Origin: Pirellulales bacterium | GTDB lineage: Bacteria > Planctomycetota > Planctomycetia > Pirellulales > Lacipirellulaceae | DNA length: 64,000 nt | Assembly: GCA_019636345.1 (NCBI GenBank) | Contig: JAHBXQ010000004.1 | Span: 310,001-374,000 of the forward strand | Reading direction: 5' to 3' | In this document: positions 42,953 through 53,463 of the stretch, piece by piece | Layout of the letters: each line of letters begins with the position of its first letter | Numbering within the stretch: the first letter of the stretch is position 1 | Translations under genes and position numbers: made by a program | The notes under the pieces: generated by a model | The model's database searches: none | What the model was told of the DNA's origin: nothing | Seen by the model: the letters and a program-made list of their open reading frames with translations, nothing else

Positions 42953-44026
42953 TCAGCCTGCCGCTCGCAGCCGAGCCTGTTCCAATACGCTTTGGCACGC
43001 AGCGGCGACCGCATTGACGCTGATCGCTCGCATTGCGGCGTTGTCGGCCGTGCGGCGCTGGCGCGACGTGCCGTCCTGGTAGTAGGCCTGCACGACGGCG
43101 TTCGTAGGGCCGTAGGCTCCGCACCATTCGCCGCGGCTGGGGCCGTGGAGGCTGACCGAGGGAACGTCCGCCGCGACGGCCAGATGCAGGGGGCCCGTGT
43201 CGGATCCGACGAACAGCCGCGCTCGGCGCGTGACGGCAGCGAGCTGGGCGACGGTGGTCGCCGGGGCGAGTCGAGCCGCTCCTCCCGAGGTCGCCACGAT
43301 TTCCTCGGCCATGGTCCGTTCTGACGCCGGTCCCCACACGGCGAGGCTCGGCAGGGCGTACTCGCTCTGCAGCCACCGAGCCAAGGCGCCATATCGATCG
43401 GCGGGCCAGATCTTCGAACCCCATCCGGCGCCTGGGTTAAGCACGGCGAATCCGCGGGGGCTCAACCCGGCTGCTCGCACCATGCGATCGGCCAGGGCGC
43501 CGTCCTCGCGTCGTTCGGGCAAGTCGAATCGCACCGCGGGGTTCGTCACGCCGAGCGGCGCCAAGATCCCCAAGTAGTGGTCGACGACATGGCCGGCGCG
43601 GACCGGGGTCAGCTCGTTGTTGAACCATTTGCTGAGTTCGCGTCCGTCGGTCCCGGCGACCCCGAGCCGCCGCTTGGCGCCGCTGAGGTAGGCGACGACG
43701 GCGCTCTTGGTCAGGCACTGCAGGTCGACGGCGATCTCGAAGCGGTGCTCGCGGAGGCGTCGTCGCAGATCGAGCACGGCCGAGGCGCTCTTAAGCCAGC
43801 CCCGTTTCAGTTCGATGACGTGATCGACCGCCGCGTGCCCCGCGACGACCTCGGCGTGCCGTCCTTCGACGGCCCAACCGATCGTTGCATCGGGGAAGGC
43901 GTCGCGCAGCGCGCAGGCGACGGGGAGCCCGTGGACAACGTCCCCCAGGGCCGAGAGCCGGACGATCAGAATTCGCGGATTCGGGCCCGGCGGAATCGCC
44001 GACGGCGCAAGCGAGAGGGCGGACAT
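42953..44026 (-). CDS. Glycosyltransferase family 9 (heptosyltransferase-like)
   Basis: 357 aa. Opening RILIVRLSALGDVVHGLPVA is the GT9 signature. It is followed by VDLQCLTKSAVVAYLSGAKR, then LNPGAGWGSKIWPADRYGAL and SDTGPLHLAVAADVPSVSLH (nucleotide-sugar binding). GT9 enzymes build lipopolysaccharide cores. It sits at the edge of the polysaccharide locus but on the opposite strand from wecB. The ATG at 44026 is chosen because the leader from 44086 is Pro-rich and not family-like. Confidence 0.9.
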   Translation of the reverse strand: MSALSLAPSAIPPGPNPRILIVRLSALGDVVHGLPVACALRDAFPDATIGWAVEGRHAEVVAGHAAVDHVIELKRGWLKSASAVLDLRRRLREHRFEIAVDLQCLTKSAVVAYLSGAKRRLGVAGTDGRELSKWFNNELTPVRAGHVVDHYLGILAPLGVTNPAVRFDLPERREDGALADRMVRAAGLSPRGFAVLNPGAGWGSKIWPADRYGALARWLQSEYALPSLAVWGPASERTMAEEIVATSGGAARLAPATTVAQLAAVTRRARLFVGSDTGPLHLAVAADVPSVSLHGPSRGEWCGAYGPTNAVVQAYYQDGTSRQRRTADNAAMRAISVNAVAAACQSVLEQARLRAAG

Positions 44027-44260
44027 AGCAGGGTCGGGGAGGAGAGACTCGGGTGCGGGCCGATGCGGGGGCGAGAAAAGTAGCATGCCGTCGCCGCTGC
44101 GGCAACGCCGGCCCCGAGGCCGCGGTTGCTAGCACGACGCCGACGAAGCATGATGGCGGGACAGTCCGCCGCTCGCCGCCGCGTGCGGGGGCGAGCCGCC
44201 CGGTTTCGATTGGCTTGGCTCGTCGGTCGTCGTCCCTTCCTTTCTTTCGATCGTGATTCC

Positions 44261-45403
44261 ATGCCCCGCCGCGTCGCCGTCTTGATGGGGACTCGTCCCG
44301 AGGCCGTGAAAATGGCCCCCGTCGCCGCCGCCGTGCGGGCTCACCCCGAGCTTGAGGCCGTGGTGATCAACACCGGGCAGCATCGGGAAATGATCCAGCA
44401 GGTGATCGACCTGTTCGGGATCGCCGTGGACGACACGCTCGAGGTGATGCGTCCCGATCAGACGCTCGCGGGGCTCTCGGCGCGGTTGCTCGAGCGGATC
44501 GACGAGGCGCTCGCAAAATGGCAGCCCGAGTTCGTCCTGGCCCAAGGGGATACGACGACAGTGCTGTGCGCGACGTTGGCGAGCTTCTACCGCGGCATTC
44601 CCACGGGCCACGTCGAAGCGGGGCTGCGAACCGGGAATCTCCGTTCGCCGTTTCCCGAGGAAGCGAACCGCCGTCTGGTGAGCCGGATCGCCGATTTGCA
44701 CTTTGCCCCCACTGCGGCGGCGCGCGATGCGCTGCTCGCCGAAGGGACCCCCGCTGATCGCGTCCTGCTGACCGGCAACACGGTGATCGACGCGCTGCAC
44801 TTGGAACTGCAACGTCAGCAGCGCCCGGAAGCGGCTCGATCGCTGCAAAGCGAGCTATCGGAATTGGTCGGCGTCGGATTCGGCGCCCGGCCGTTGGTGC
44901 TCGTGACCGGCCACCGGCGGGAGAACATCGGCCGCGGGTTCGACGAGATTTGCACGGCGCTCGCCACGCTGGCCGCCCGGTTTCGCGACGTGCTGTGGGT
45001 CTACCCCGTGCACTTGAATCCGCGGGTGAAGGACGTCGTCCACGCCCGCCTGGGAGAGCTTGAGAACGTCCGGCTGATCGCGCCGCTTCCCTACTCGCAG
45101 TTCATCGCCCTGGCCGCGGCGAGTCGGCTGATTCTCACCGACTCGGGCGGAGTGCAGGAAGAAGCGCCGACGCTCGGCAAGCCGGTGCTCGTGATGCGCG
45201 ACACGACCGAGCGCCCCGAGGGGGTTGCCGCAGGCGCCGTGCGCTTGGTCGGCGCCGAGGCCGCGACGATCATCGCCGCGACCAGCGAGCTGCTCGCCGA
45301 CGAAGCGGCTTACCTCCGCATGACCGGCATCGCCAACCCCTACGGCGACGGCCGAGCGGCGGATCGGATCGCGGCGGCGGCGGCGGAGTTTCTGGCACGC
45401 TGA
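44261..45403 (+). CDS. wecB: UDP-N-acetylglucosamine 2-epimerase (non-hydrolysing)
   Basis: Interconverts UDP-GlcNAc and UDP-ManNAc in the cytoplasm for surface glycans; 380 aa. The start RRVAVLMGTRPEAVKMAPV, LAQGDTTTVLCATLASFY, GHVEAGLRTGNLRSPFPEE, VTGHRRENIGRGF and LILTDSGGVQEEAPTLGKPV are all diagnostic. The ATG at 44261 gives the correct N-terminus; 45 earlier in-frame residues are Arg-rich. wecC, which would oxidise the product to ManNAcA, is not present. Confidence 0.96.
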   Translation: MPRRVAVLMGTRPEAVKMAPVAAAVRAHPELEAVVINTGQHREMIQQVIDLFGIAVDDTLEVMRPDQTLAGLSARLLERIDEALAKWQPEFVLAQGDTTTVLCATLASFYRGIPTGHVEAGLRTGNLRSPFPEEANRRLVSRIADLHFAPTAAARDALLAEGTPADRVLLTGNTVIDALHLELQRQQRPEAARSLQSELSELVGVGFGARPLVLVTGHRRENIGRGFDEICTALATLAARFRDVLWVYPVHLNPRVKDVVHARLGELENVRLIAPLPYSQFIALAAASRLILTDSGGVQEEAPTLGKPVLVMRDTTERPEGVAAGAVRLVGAEAATIIAATSELLADEAAYLRMTGIANPYGDGRAADRIAAAAAEFLAR

Positions 45404-45574
45404 ATCGGACGTTGCCTCGGGCCGCGGCTCGTTCCTGGAATCCGTATTCATCCCCCCGAGTGCGAGCTACAATTCCTACGCGTTCGTCGCGCCCCTGGCG
45501 AAAGTCTCGCCGGTCCGAGCCGAAGCTCCGGTCGGCGAGTCCGGCAATACGCATCTCACTTGGAGCCTCCGCCC

Positions 45575-46312
45575 GTGCATCGTCCCATCGCTGACGTCGT
45601 TTACCCCGAACGCCGATTCGGCGGCTACTCGCTTCGCGACGGGACGGTTGAGTTTTACGGGCGCGTGCAGGCCCTGCTTGGCGAGACGGACCGGGTTCTC
45701 GACGTCGGTTGCGGCCGCGGAAAATACCACGAGGACCAGTGCCGCTATCGGCGCTCGTTGTGCACGTTGCAAGGTCCCGGTCGCACCGTGCTGGGGATCG
45801 ACGTCGACGAGGCGGGCGTCACGAATCCTCTGATCGACGAGTTTCGTTTGATCACGGATCTTGACGCGTGGCCAGTCGAAGATGCTTCGATCGACTTGGC
45901 GGTCGCGAATTCGGTCGTTGAACACGTCGAGCGTCCGGAGAAGTTCTTCGCCGAAATGCGTCGCGTCCTCAAGCCGGGCGGATACTTGTGCGTCCGAACG
46001 TACAACGTTTGGAACTACGTCGGCGTTGCGGCTCGGCTCATCCCGAACCGGATGCATGCGCGCGTCACCGCCAAGGCGCAGGACGACCGCAAGGAGGAGG
46101 ACGTGTTCCCGACCGTGTATCGTTGCAACACCCGGCGCAAATTGCAGCGGGCCATGCAAGCCGCGGGATTCGACGCGTACGTCTACACCTATGAAGCGGA
46201 GCCGAACTACTTAAGCTTCTCGCGCGTGCTGTATCGCATCGGCGCCGCGGTGCATGCGGTCATGCCGCCCCCGTTTCGTTGGTCGCTGTTGGGCTTTGGT
46301 CGGGCCCAATAA
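45575..46312 (+). CDS. Class I SAM-dependent methyltransferase
   Basis: 245 aa. RVLDVGCGRGKYHEDQ is motif I, TVLGIDVDEAG follows, then IDLAVANSVVEHVERPEKFF and VLKPGGYLCVRTYN. The product probably methylates a glycan or lipid intermediate of the surrounding locus, which is inference. The GTG at 45575 has GGAG nine bases upstream; the TTG at 45560 is the alternative. Confidence 0.85.
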   Translation: MHRPIADVVYPERRFGGYSLRDGTVEFYGRVQALLGETDRVLDVGCGRGKYHEDQCRYRRSLCTLQGPGRTVLGIDVDEAGVTNPLIDEFRLITDLDAWPVEDASIDLAVANSVVEHVERPEKFFAEMRRVLKPGGYLCVRTYNVWNYVGVAARLIPNRMHARVTAKAQDDRKEEDVFPTVYRCNTRRKLQRAMQAAGFDAYVYTYEAEPNYLSFSRVLYRIGAAVHAVMPPPFRWSLLGFGRAQ

Positions 46313-46384
46313 GCCGACGCGCGGGCCCCGCATTTCAGCGAGCGACAGCGGCAAGGTCAACGACGCCGCCAATTCGGGGACGAA

Positions 46385-48019
46385 TCAGTACGCCCCGCGG
46401 GTGAACAAGACCGTCTTCACGGTCCGCGCCAGCAAGTAACAGTCCAACCACGGCGACCAGTGGTGGATGTAGTAAACGTCCAGTTGGACGCGCTCGTCGT
46501 AGGTCGTGTCGTTGCGGCCGCACACCTGCCACAGCCCGGTCATTCCCGGCAGGACGCTGCAGAAGGTCTCGAAGTGTTCGCCGTACTTGACGATCTCGTC
46601 CTCGACGATCGGCCGGGGGCCGACGACGCTCATGTCGCCGCGGATGACATTCCACACCTGGGGCAGTTCGTCGATGCTCCACTTGCGCATCCATTTGCCC
46701 AGCTTGGTGACGCGCGGGTCGTTCTTGAGTTTATGGTCCTGCTCCCATTCCGCGCGCAGTTCCGGGTGCTTGTCGAGGTAGTCGTGGATGACCTTGTCGG
46801 CGTTGGACACCATGGTGCGGAATTTCCACGCCTTGAAGCGAGTGTTTCCGCGCCCCACTCGTTCGTGCCCGTAGAAGATCGGCCCTGGCGAAGTGAGTTT
46901 AATGGCGATGCTCAGCCCGAGGAACAGGGGCGCCAGCATGACGGCGGCTGCCCCCGCGACGAGCAGATCGGTGGCTCGCTTGACCATCGCCGGGATGGGC
47001 AACTGCAGCACTTGGTCGATTTGGAACCCGGCGAGCCCCTCGTTCATTTCGTGTCGATTCCAATGGTCGGGGATTCCCGTGACCTTGGACACGACGAACA
47101 CATGGGGGACGTTCCCCAGGTGCTCCTCGACGCGGCTCATAATGCGCGAGCCGTCTTCGCTGGTGTCGACGAAGATCGCCCAGAACGCGTGATCGCGTTC
47201 GGCGATCGTTCGCGCTTCGCTCCATGGGCCGAGAAAGTCGGTCGTTTCGCGATCGACTTCCAACGCGTGCGGGTCCGTGATCACCCCCAGCGAGCGCAGG
47301 CCCAGACGACGGTTGTCGGCGAGCCATTGATGGACTCCGAACGCCGCGGCATCGTCCCCGCAAATCAGCGTCGGGAACCCCCACCATGTTCGCTTGGAAG
47401 CCCACTTGCGAGTCAGACTGCGAAATACGGGCGCCGCCAGCAATGCGATGGCGAACGCACATGCCAGGAATACGACGCGCCCGCTGAAATGATCGGAAGT
47501 CGGACGCAGCCGAACGGCGTTTATCAACGCGACCATTGTGAGCGACGTGACCAGCCGGCGAATCTCGTCGACGGCCCCCAGCCGCGTTCCCGGATACAGC
47601 CCGAGAACGCAGTTAATCAATATGAACGAGGTCGCGACCGCCGGATACCAAACGATGAGCTGCGACGACGGGTCAGCCGGATTGAGCCATTGCAGACCCA
47701 TTAATCCGCACATGCTGATCGCGAACGCCAGCAGCAACAAGTCTGCGGCCAACAGCGGCAGCGACGTCAGAACGACTTGGCGCAGGTATTCCCGAGAACC
47801 GTCGTTGCGAGGTTCCGGCATCTGGACCCGACCGCGCACGCGCTCTCCGTACTTGGGCGTTCGAGACTGTCGACGAAGCGTGCCGCGGAGCATGATCGCT
47901 GATTCGGAAAGTCGATCGACGGGCGAGGTCGCGGCGACGGGCGGGTCGACGACAGGGGCGTGGGTGCGATGAGAGCCTGTCTGGCCGTGATCGCTGGTAA
48001 CATCCTCGGAAACCGGCAT
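46385..48019 (-). CDS. Polyprenol-phosphate sugar-1-phosphotransferase (WbaP/WcaJ type)
   Basis: Initiating enzyme of exopolysaccharide or O-antigen synthesis: transfers a hexose-1-phosphate to undecaprenyl phosphate. 544 aa. Four N-terminal membrane helices (~80-205) are followed by a Rossmann-like middle and a C-terminal catalytic domain. That domain starts with the membrane segment DLLVAGAAAVMLAPLFLG and carries FKAWKFRTMVSNADKVIH, WSIDELPQVWNVIRGDMSVV, GPRPIVEDEI and LPGMTGLWQVCGR. The donor sugar cannot be read. It converges on the methyltransferase gene. Confidence 0.95.
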   Translation of the reverse strand: MPVSEDVTSDHGQTGSHRTHAPVVDPPVAATSPVDRLSESAIMLRGTLRRQSRTPKYGERVRGRVQMPEPRNDGSREYLRQVVLTSLPLLAADLLLLAFAISMCGLMGLQWLNPADPSSQLIVWYPAVATSFILINCVLGLYPGTRLGAVDEIRRLVTSLTMVALINAVRLRPTSDHFSGRVVFLACAFAIALLAAPVFRSLTRKWASKRTWWGFPTLICGDDAAAFGVHQWLADNRRLGLRSLGVITDPHALEVDRETTDFLGPWSEARTIAERDHAFWAIFVDTSEDGSRIMSRVEEHLGNVPHVFVVSKVTGIPDHWNRHEMNEGLAGFQIDQVLQLPIPAMVKRATDLLVAGAAAVMLAPLFLGLSIAIKLTSPGPIFYGHERVGRGNTRFKAWKFRTMVSNADKVIHDYLDKHPELRAEWEQDHKLKNDPRVTKLGKWMRKWSIDELPQVWNVIRGDMSVVGPRPIVEDEIVKYGEHFETFCSVLPGMTGLWQVCGRNDTTYDERVQLDVYYIHHWSPWLDCYLLARTVKTVLFTRGAY

Positions 48020-48982
48020 GGCTGCAATTCCGTCCTAGGTGCGTCAATCAGAAGGTGAAACGTCAAAGCGAGCCGGCAAGAGCAAGCGTGGTCGTCGGGG
48101 GCGAGAGTCAAGCAGGTTCTAAGAGGACAAGTCGCTTCAGTGCGGCGGGGACGCTCATGGCAGAGTGTCGAACAGCAAGCAGCGTACCAACGAACTCGGC
48201 TGCCGATGAGTCGTGCGGGATTGCCTGCGATTTCCACTTAAGGGCAATTCACGTACCGTTGCAACGGATCGCTCTGCGGACAGCGAGCCGACGTCGGCGA
48301 CGACTCGCTCTGAACAACGCCGCATAAGCCGCATATCTTGTGCAACCGGAAGAGGACCGTCGGGCCGGTGGAAGAGCCGAGGGTGCATGCGGCAGCCTGA
48401 TCGGTCGGACCGCTTCAAGCGTGTCGTGCTGCCCCGCGTTTCGCAGTCGGCAGAGGACCAAGGCGCCCCGTTTCTCGTCCTCCGGCCGCATCGTATTCGA
48501 GCCCTTCTAGGCTGTCAAACTCCTGGAACTGCCGGTCGAGCATCGCTTGCGCATTTCTGCGATTGCCTTCCGCACAATCGTTGCCGTCAATTCGGCCGCG
48601 CCATGCAGGTCTTGAGTCGAAGCCCAAGCCTGCGTTGCCGCCGAGTTTGCCACCTCCGGCGCGTCCGACGCCGGTGGTCTTTGGTCGACATCCCGTTGAA
48701 GAAATGCCACGTTCCCCTCCCCGCGTCGTAACGGCCTCGGGATGCTGACCTCCGGGGGCGGCAGACGGCGTTCAGGATTGCGCAACACAGGATTCCTGGA
48801 GCGCTTGCGCGACAAGTCGCCGGCGACGCCGAGATTTCAGCCCTGTCTGGCATTCGTTCCCGCCGCGAGGTTGCGGGTTATACTGTTTGTTTCGGCCCTC
48901 GCTGGCGCCGCTGGCAATGGCGCCCGATTTGCCTTGGCTTACGCTCCGCTTTCCCAATTCGCTGCCTGCTCTGGGACACCCG
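48020..48982. other. Long divergent intergenic region
   Basis: Separates the initiating transferase from the fcl-gmd genes. Several short frames are open on both strands, none with family support. A plus-strand promoter lies near its right end. The sequence CATAAGCCGCAT at 48325 recurs at 59570 near another polysaccharide gene. Confidence 0.5.
48856..48883 (+). promoter_or_regulatory. Promoter upstream of fcl
   Basis: TATACT at 48878-48883 is a strong -10. The -35 is weak (TTCCCG at 48856-48861, 16-base spacer). It lies about 100 bases before the fcl start. Confidence 0.4.
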
Positions 48983-49927
48983 ATGCTGCTTCGAGACGCC
49001 CCCATTCTTGTCACCGGCCACCGTGGCATGGTCGGCTCAGCCGTCGTCCGCCGATTGCAGCGGGAGGGGTTCGGGCAGATCCTCGCCGCTCCGCGGACGG
49101 AGCTTGACCTGCGCGATCAGGCGGCCGTCGACCGTTGGTTCGACGTCAACCGGCCGCGCTACGTGGTCCACGTTGCGGGCACGGTGGGCGGCATCCACGC
49201 CAATGCGACCCGCCCTGCGGAGTTCTTGTACGACAACCTCATGATCCACGCCACCGTGCTGCGTGCTGCATGGCGCACCGGGGTCGAGAAGCTGCTCTAT
49301 CTCGGCAGCAGTTGCATTTATCCCCGTGATTGTCCGCAGCCGATCCGCGAGGAGTACCTGCTCACCGGGCCGTTGGAACGCACCAACGACGCCTACGCCA
49401 TCGCGAAGATCGCCGGCCTGATGTCCTGCGACGCCTACCGCCGGCAATACGACTGCAACTTCATCTCGGCGATGCCGACGAACCTGTACGGCCCTCACGA
49501 CAACTTCGACCTGCAAACGTCGCACGTGCTGCCTGCGTTGATCCGCAAATTCCACGAATGTCGCACCGCGCCGGATCGGATCGTGACGGTGTGGGGCAGC
49601 GGTACGCCGCGGCGAGAGTTTCTGCACGTCGACGATCTGGCCGACGCCTGCTTGTTCTTGATGGACAATTACGACGCCGCGACGACAATTAACGTGGGGA
49701 CCGGAGAGGACCTTTCGATCGCGGAACTCGCCGAGACGATCCGTTCGGTCGTCTGCCCGGAAGCCGCCCTGGAGTTCGACCGCAGCATGCCCGACGGCAC
49801 GCCGCGAAAACTGCTCGACGTGAGCAAGTTGCACCGCCTCGGCTGGCGGCATCGGATCGGCCTCCGCGAGGGGATCGAATCGACTTACGCTTGGTTCGGC
49901 GAACACGAACCGGCGCTCGCCCGCTGA
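48983..49927 (+). CDS. fcl: GDP-L-fucose synthase
   Basis: Epimerase-reductase that turns GDP-4-keto-6-deoxymannose into GDP-L-fucose using NADPH; 314 aa. The nucleotide loop is TGHRGMVGS (11-19), the catalytic Tyr-x-x-x-Lys is Y138-K142 ([11 protein letters not shown]), and [15 protein letters not shown] and [13 protein letters not shown] are diagnostic. The ATG at 48983 gives the normal N-terminus. It is followed 87 bases later by gmd, which makes its substrate. Confidence 0.96.
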   Translation: MLLRDAPILVTGHRGMVGSAVVRRLQREGFGQILAAPRTELDLRDQAAVDRWFDVNRPRYVVHVAGTVGGIHANATRPAEFLYDNLMIHATVLRAAWRTGVEKLLYLGSSCIYPRDCPQPIREEYLLTGPLERTNDAYAIAKIAGLMSCDAYRRQYDCNFISAMPTNLYGPHDNFDLQTSHVLPALIRKFHECRTAPDRIVTVWGSGTPRREFLHVDDLADACLFLMDNYDAATTINVGTGEDLSIAELAETIRSVVCPEAALEFDRSMPDGTPRKLLDVSKLHRLGWRHRIGLREGIESTYAWFGEHEPALAR

Positions 49928-50014
49928 CGCCGTCCTGCGAGCCTGACGTCCTAAACTGCGAATCACTGTGAAAACCGCGAGCGCCGCCGCTCGCCTCGCC
50001 CCGAGAGCCCGCCC

Positions 50015-51088
50015 ATGTCGTCTGATTCCGCCCCCCGCAAGAAGGCCCTCATCACCGGCGTCACCGGTCAAGACGGCTCGTATCTCGCCGAACTTCTGCT
50101 TGGCAAAGGGTACGAGGTCTGGGGCGTCATTCGCCGCAGCTCGTCGTTCAACACCGGGCGGATCGACCATATCTATCAGGATCCGCACGAATCGGACGTC
50201 CGATTGCGGCTCTGCTACGGCGATCTCAGCGACGCCTCCAGCCTCAACAACCTGCTCAAAAAGATTCGCCCCGACGAGATCTACAACCTCGCGGCCCAGT
50301 CGCATGTGAAAGTGTCCTTCGACATCCCCGAGTACACGGGCGACGTCACCGGTCTGGGCTGCGTCCGGATCCTCGAGGCGATGCGCGAATTGGATCTCGA
50401 AGCCAGATTCTATCAGGCGTCCTCGTCGGAACTGTACGGCAAGGTCGTCGAGACTCCGCAGAAAGAGACGACCCCTTTCTATCCGCGCAGCCCCTACGCC
50501 GCCGCCAAGGCCTATGCGTTCTACATCACCAAGAACTACCGCGAGTCGTACGGAATGTTCGCAGTGAACGGCATCCTGTTCAATCACGAATCGCCTCGCC
50601 GCGGCGAGACGTTCGTCACGCGCAAGATCAGCCGCGCCGCGGCCCGGATCAAGCTCGGGCTGCAAGAGTGCCTGTACCTCGGCAATCTCGACGCGAAGCG
50701 CGATTGGGGGTTCGCCGGCGATTACGTCGAGGCGATGTGGATGATGCTGCAAGCCGACGTGCCCGACGACTACGTCATCGCCACCGGCGAAACGACCTCG
50801 GTGCGCGATTTCTGCAACTTCTGCTTCGAGGAGTTGGAGATGCCGTTGCAGTGGTCGGGGACGGGCGACGCGGAAGTCGGCAAAGGTCCCGACGGGCGCG
50901 TGGTCGTACGAATCGATCCCCGGTACTACCGACCTGCCGAGGTCGACTTGCTGCTGGGAGACGCCGCGAAGGCCCGCCGCGATCTGGGCTGGGAGCCGCG
51001 CGTGCGAATTCGCGAACTCGCGCAGATGATGGTTCGCAGCGATTTGGCCGTCGCAGAATGCGCCCCGGTTTCACGCTCTGCCGAGTGA
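50015..51088 (+). CDS. gmd: GDP-mannose 4,6-dehydratase
   Basis: Makes GDP-4-keto-6-deoxymannose from GDP-mannose; 357 aa. NADP loop [12 protein letters not shown] (15-26), catalytic Y161-x-x-x-K165 ([11 protein letters not shown]), the [11 protein letters not shown] segment, then [19 protein letters not shown] and [19 protein letters not shown]. All features of a full GMD are present. With fcl it gives GDP-L-fucose. Confidence 0.97.
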   Translation: MSSDSAPRKKALITGVTGQDGSYLAELLLGKGYEVWGVIRRSSSFNTGRIDHIYQDPHESDVRLRLCYGDLSDASSLNNLLKKIRPDEIYNLAAQSHVKVSFDIPEYTGDVTGLGCVRILEAMRELDLEARFYQASSSELYGKVVETPQKETTPFYPRSPYAAAKAYAFYITKNYRESYGMFAVNGILFNHESPRRGETFVTRKISRAAARIKLGLQECLYLGNLDAKRDWGFAGDYVEAMWMMLQADVPDDYVIATGETTSVRDFCNFCFEELEMPLQWSGTGDAEVGKGPDGRVVVRIDPRYYRPAEVDLLLGDAAKARRDLGWEPRVRIRELAQMMVRSDLAVAECAPVSRSAE

Positions 51089-51172
51089 TCCCGGAGCAGC
51101 GGAACGACCCCGTCGACCGTCGTGTCTCGTCGACGATTCGCAAACTTACGGCAATCTGCGGGACGAGGTCGA

Positions 51173-52594
51173 ATGGATTCCCAAGGCATCGCGACGTTCC
51201 CGTCAAGGTCGCTGTTTCGACGCGTTGCCTCAGGAGGCGGGTGGTCGATTGGAAGTCGCGTGATTTCGATTCCAAGCCTAGTGCTCTTGCACTTGGTTGT
51301 CTCAAGGCAGTTGACGAAGGGACAGTACTCTTCCTACCTATTGGCCGCTTCGGCCGTGCCGCTTCTTGCGGCGTTTGCCTCGTTGGGTTGCCCGCACACT
51401 TTACTGCGGGCGCTTCGCAGCGGCGGAGCGTCGTGCCGCTTGAACGCGTACACGGTCGCCCGCTCAGGCGCTGCGTTAACGCTCATTGGCATAGCCCTGG
51501 CCGCGGCAGGACTCTTTGCGATTGCATGGCGACTTCCCGCCGCCGAGAAGTGGGATGCACTGCGGAGTTCGACCGGCATGGTCGCTGCGTGGTTCAGCTG
51601 CGCAGCGGCGTCGCTAGTGATTGCGACAATCCTGCAAGGTCTGGACGATTTCCGGGCCGCGGCATTGGTCGGCGGCCGAAACGGCGGGATCGTCTCTAAC
51701 GGACTGATGCTTGCGACCGTCGCTGCCCTGGCCTGGTTCGACGCAGTTTCGGTGGAGCGACTGTTGTTGCTTCACTGCTTGGCGGCGGCTGTCGGAACTT
51801 TTCTAGGAGCCGCCATCGTCAAGATGCGGATTCGGACCCTTCCGCAGTCGCCCGGGAACGAGCCGGTCTTGAGCGACGGCGCGGAACTGACCCAAGCTTG
51901 GTTTTTTCGCGAGAGTCTGCCGAATCTCTTCAACCAGTTAATTGCCCTGGCGATCACGGAATTCGACGTCCTGTGGGTCGGCGTTTTCGCCGATGAAGCG
52001 GCGATTGCCGACTACGGCGTCGCCCGGCGTCTAACTTTGTTCGTCACTGCTCCGTTGCTGCTCGCATCCGTGGCTTTGGCGCCGTTTGTCGCCGAGCTTC
52101 ATTCCCAGGGGCAGCGAGCCCGACTGGAACGCATGCTCCGCGGTACGGCGACGCTTTTGGCGGCGCCGTCCCTGTTGGGGCTCGTCGGGTTGCTCCTGGC
52201 GCCCGAAACGATCATTCGCTGGACGTTCGGCGACGCCTACGTCGCGGCCGGTGCGGCGATGCAGATTCTATCGGTCGGATGCATTGTATTCGTCCTGAGC
52301 GGCAGCAATGGATTGACGATGACGATGACAGGCCGGCAACGGGAACTCCTGGTGTGCAGCATCTTAAGTTTTGTTCTATACTTACTGACCTTGGCGATCT
52401 TGCTGAGGGCCGGATGGGGAGCGGAAGGCGCTGCGTGGGCGTTTACGCTTCAAATGGTTCTTCAAAACACGGCCATGACGTTGCTCGTCAAGCGCCTTGT
52501 CGGCGTCTGGACGATCCCGTTCACTTCGATCGCGACGATCCGCCAGGAACTTGGCATGATGATAAATCGCCTCGCGCCGGGCAGGAAGCAATGA
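51173..52594 (+). CDS. Wzx-like flippase (polysaccharide transporter)
   Basis: 473 aa with about twelve hydrophobic helices along the whole length, in the MOP/PST fold expected for a lipid-linked oligosaccharide flippase. The opening GWSIGSRVISIPSLVLLHLV and the charged DVLWVGVFADEAAIADYGVA turn match family members. The start is the ATG at 51173 or a GTG at 51122. The stop overlaps the next start (ATGA), so the sulfotransferase is coupled to it. Identity within the family is low, so the substrate is not known. Confidence 0.85.
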   Translation: MDSQGIATFPSRSLFRRVASGGGWSIGSRVISIPSLVLLHLVVSRQLTKGQYSSYLLAASAVPLLAAFASLGCPHTLLRALRSGGASCRLNAYTVARSGAALTLIGIALAAAGLFAIAWRLPAAEKWDALRSSTGMVAAWFSCAAASLVIATILQGLDDFRAAALVGGRNGGIVSNGLMLATVAALAWFDAVSVERLLLLHCLAAAVGTFLGAAIVKMRIRTLPQSPGNEPVLSDGAELTQAWFFRESLPNLFNQLIALAITEFDVLWVGVFADEAAIADYGVARRLTLFVTAPLLLASVALAPFVAELHSQGQRARLERMLRGTATLLAAPSLLGLVGLLLAPETIIRWTFGDAYVAAGAAMQILSVGCIVFVLSGSNGLTMTMTGRQRELLVCSILSFVLYLLTLAILLRAGWGAEGAAWAFTLQMVLQNTAMTLLVKRLVGVWTIPFTSIATIRQELGMMINRLAPGRKQ

Positions 52595-53436
52595 TGAAGC
52601 TTCCGCTTCAACACCGCATACGAAACCGACTGCGGTCGACTTGGCTTCGCGAGGCGGTCGTTTCTTATCGGCACCGCGGGCTGTTGCCGCAAGACGTGTT
52701 CTTGGCGTCGTACCCCAAGTCAGGCACGACTTGGATGGCGTTCATGTTGGCGCAGCTTCTGTGGAAGGCCGGCCGAGAACAACGCATCAACGACAACCGC
52801 TTCTTGCCGGCAATCGGCCAACAGAGTTCCGCAGAGCGCACTTTGCCCGACGGCGGGCGCCTCGTTCGAACCCATGAGCGATATCGTAGTTGTTATCGCA
52901 AGGCCGTCTACGTCGTTCGCGACGGGCGAGACGCGGCGACGTCGATGTACTACCAAGTTCAGCGAGTCATGGGCATGCAGGCGACCTTCAGCGAGTTCTT
53001 GCCGATTTATCTTCGAGGGCGCTTGACCGGCGCAGGAGCTTGGCACGATCATGTCAATCAGTGGCGTGACGCACCTCGATTCGCCGGCGGATCGTTGCTG
53101 GTCGTTCGATACGAAGACATGAAAAGCGACGTTGCGAACGAGCTGCGTCGGACCGCGGAGTTTCTTGGCGTCGAAGCGACCGAAGCGGAGATTGCCGACG
53201 CGATCGAGGCTGGCTCCATGAACGCCATGAAGGGCGTCGAGCAACGCAGCGAGGGGGTCAAGCACAATGAGCAGAACGGTTCCATCCCTGTCGTCAGAAA
53301 GGGAGTCGTCGGAGATTGGAGAAACCACTTCTCCGAGGAAGACCTTGTCGAGTTTTACCGATACTCCGCGACGGCCATGGAGAAGTGCGGCTACCCGAGT
53401 TCAATAGACGCCGCTCACTACGCACAAATTGACTGA
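52591..53436 (+). CDS. Sulfotransferase
   Basis: 281 aa, cytoplasmic PAPS-dependent sulfotransferase. The phosphosulfate loop is ASYPKSGTTWMAF (39-51), the 3'-phosphate motif is YVVRDGRDAATSMYY, and the C-terminal RKGVVGDWRNHFSEEDLVEF matches the conserved RKGxxGDWKNxF motif. Translation is coupled to the flippase (ATGA at 52591). It probably sulfates the glycan of this locus. Confidence 0.93.
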   Translation: MMKLPLQHRIRNRLRSTWLREAVVSYRHRGLLPQDVFLASYPKSGTTWMAFMLAQLLWKAGREQRINDNRFLPAIGQQSSAERTLPDGGRLVRTHERYRSCYRKAVYVVRDGRDAATSMYYQVQRVMGMQATFSEFLPIYLRGRLTGAGAWHDHVNQWRDAPRFAGGSLLVVRYEDMKSDVANELRRTAEFLGVEATEAEIADAIEAGSMNAMKGVEQRSEGVKHNEQNGSIPVVRKGVVGDWRNHFSEEDLVEFYRYSATAMEKCGYPSSIDAAHYAQID

Positions 53437-53463
53437 CCTCGCCGCTGTTACAGAGACGCAGTT

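Noticed and set aside
48020-48886. Possible small genes or tRNA in the long gap before fcl
   Set aside because: No tRNA cloverleaf arms or family-like peptide could be seen in either strand.
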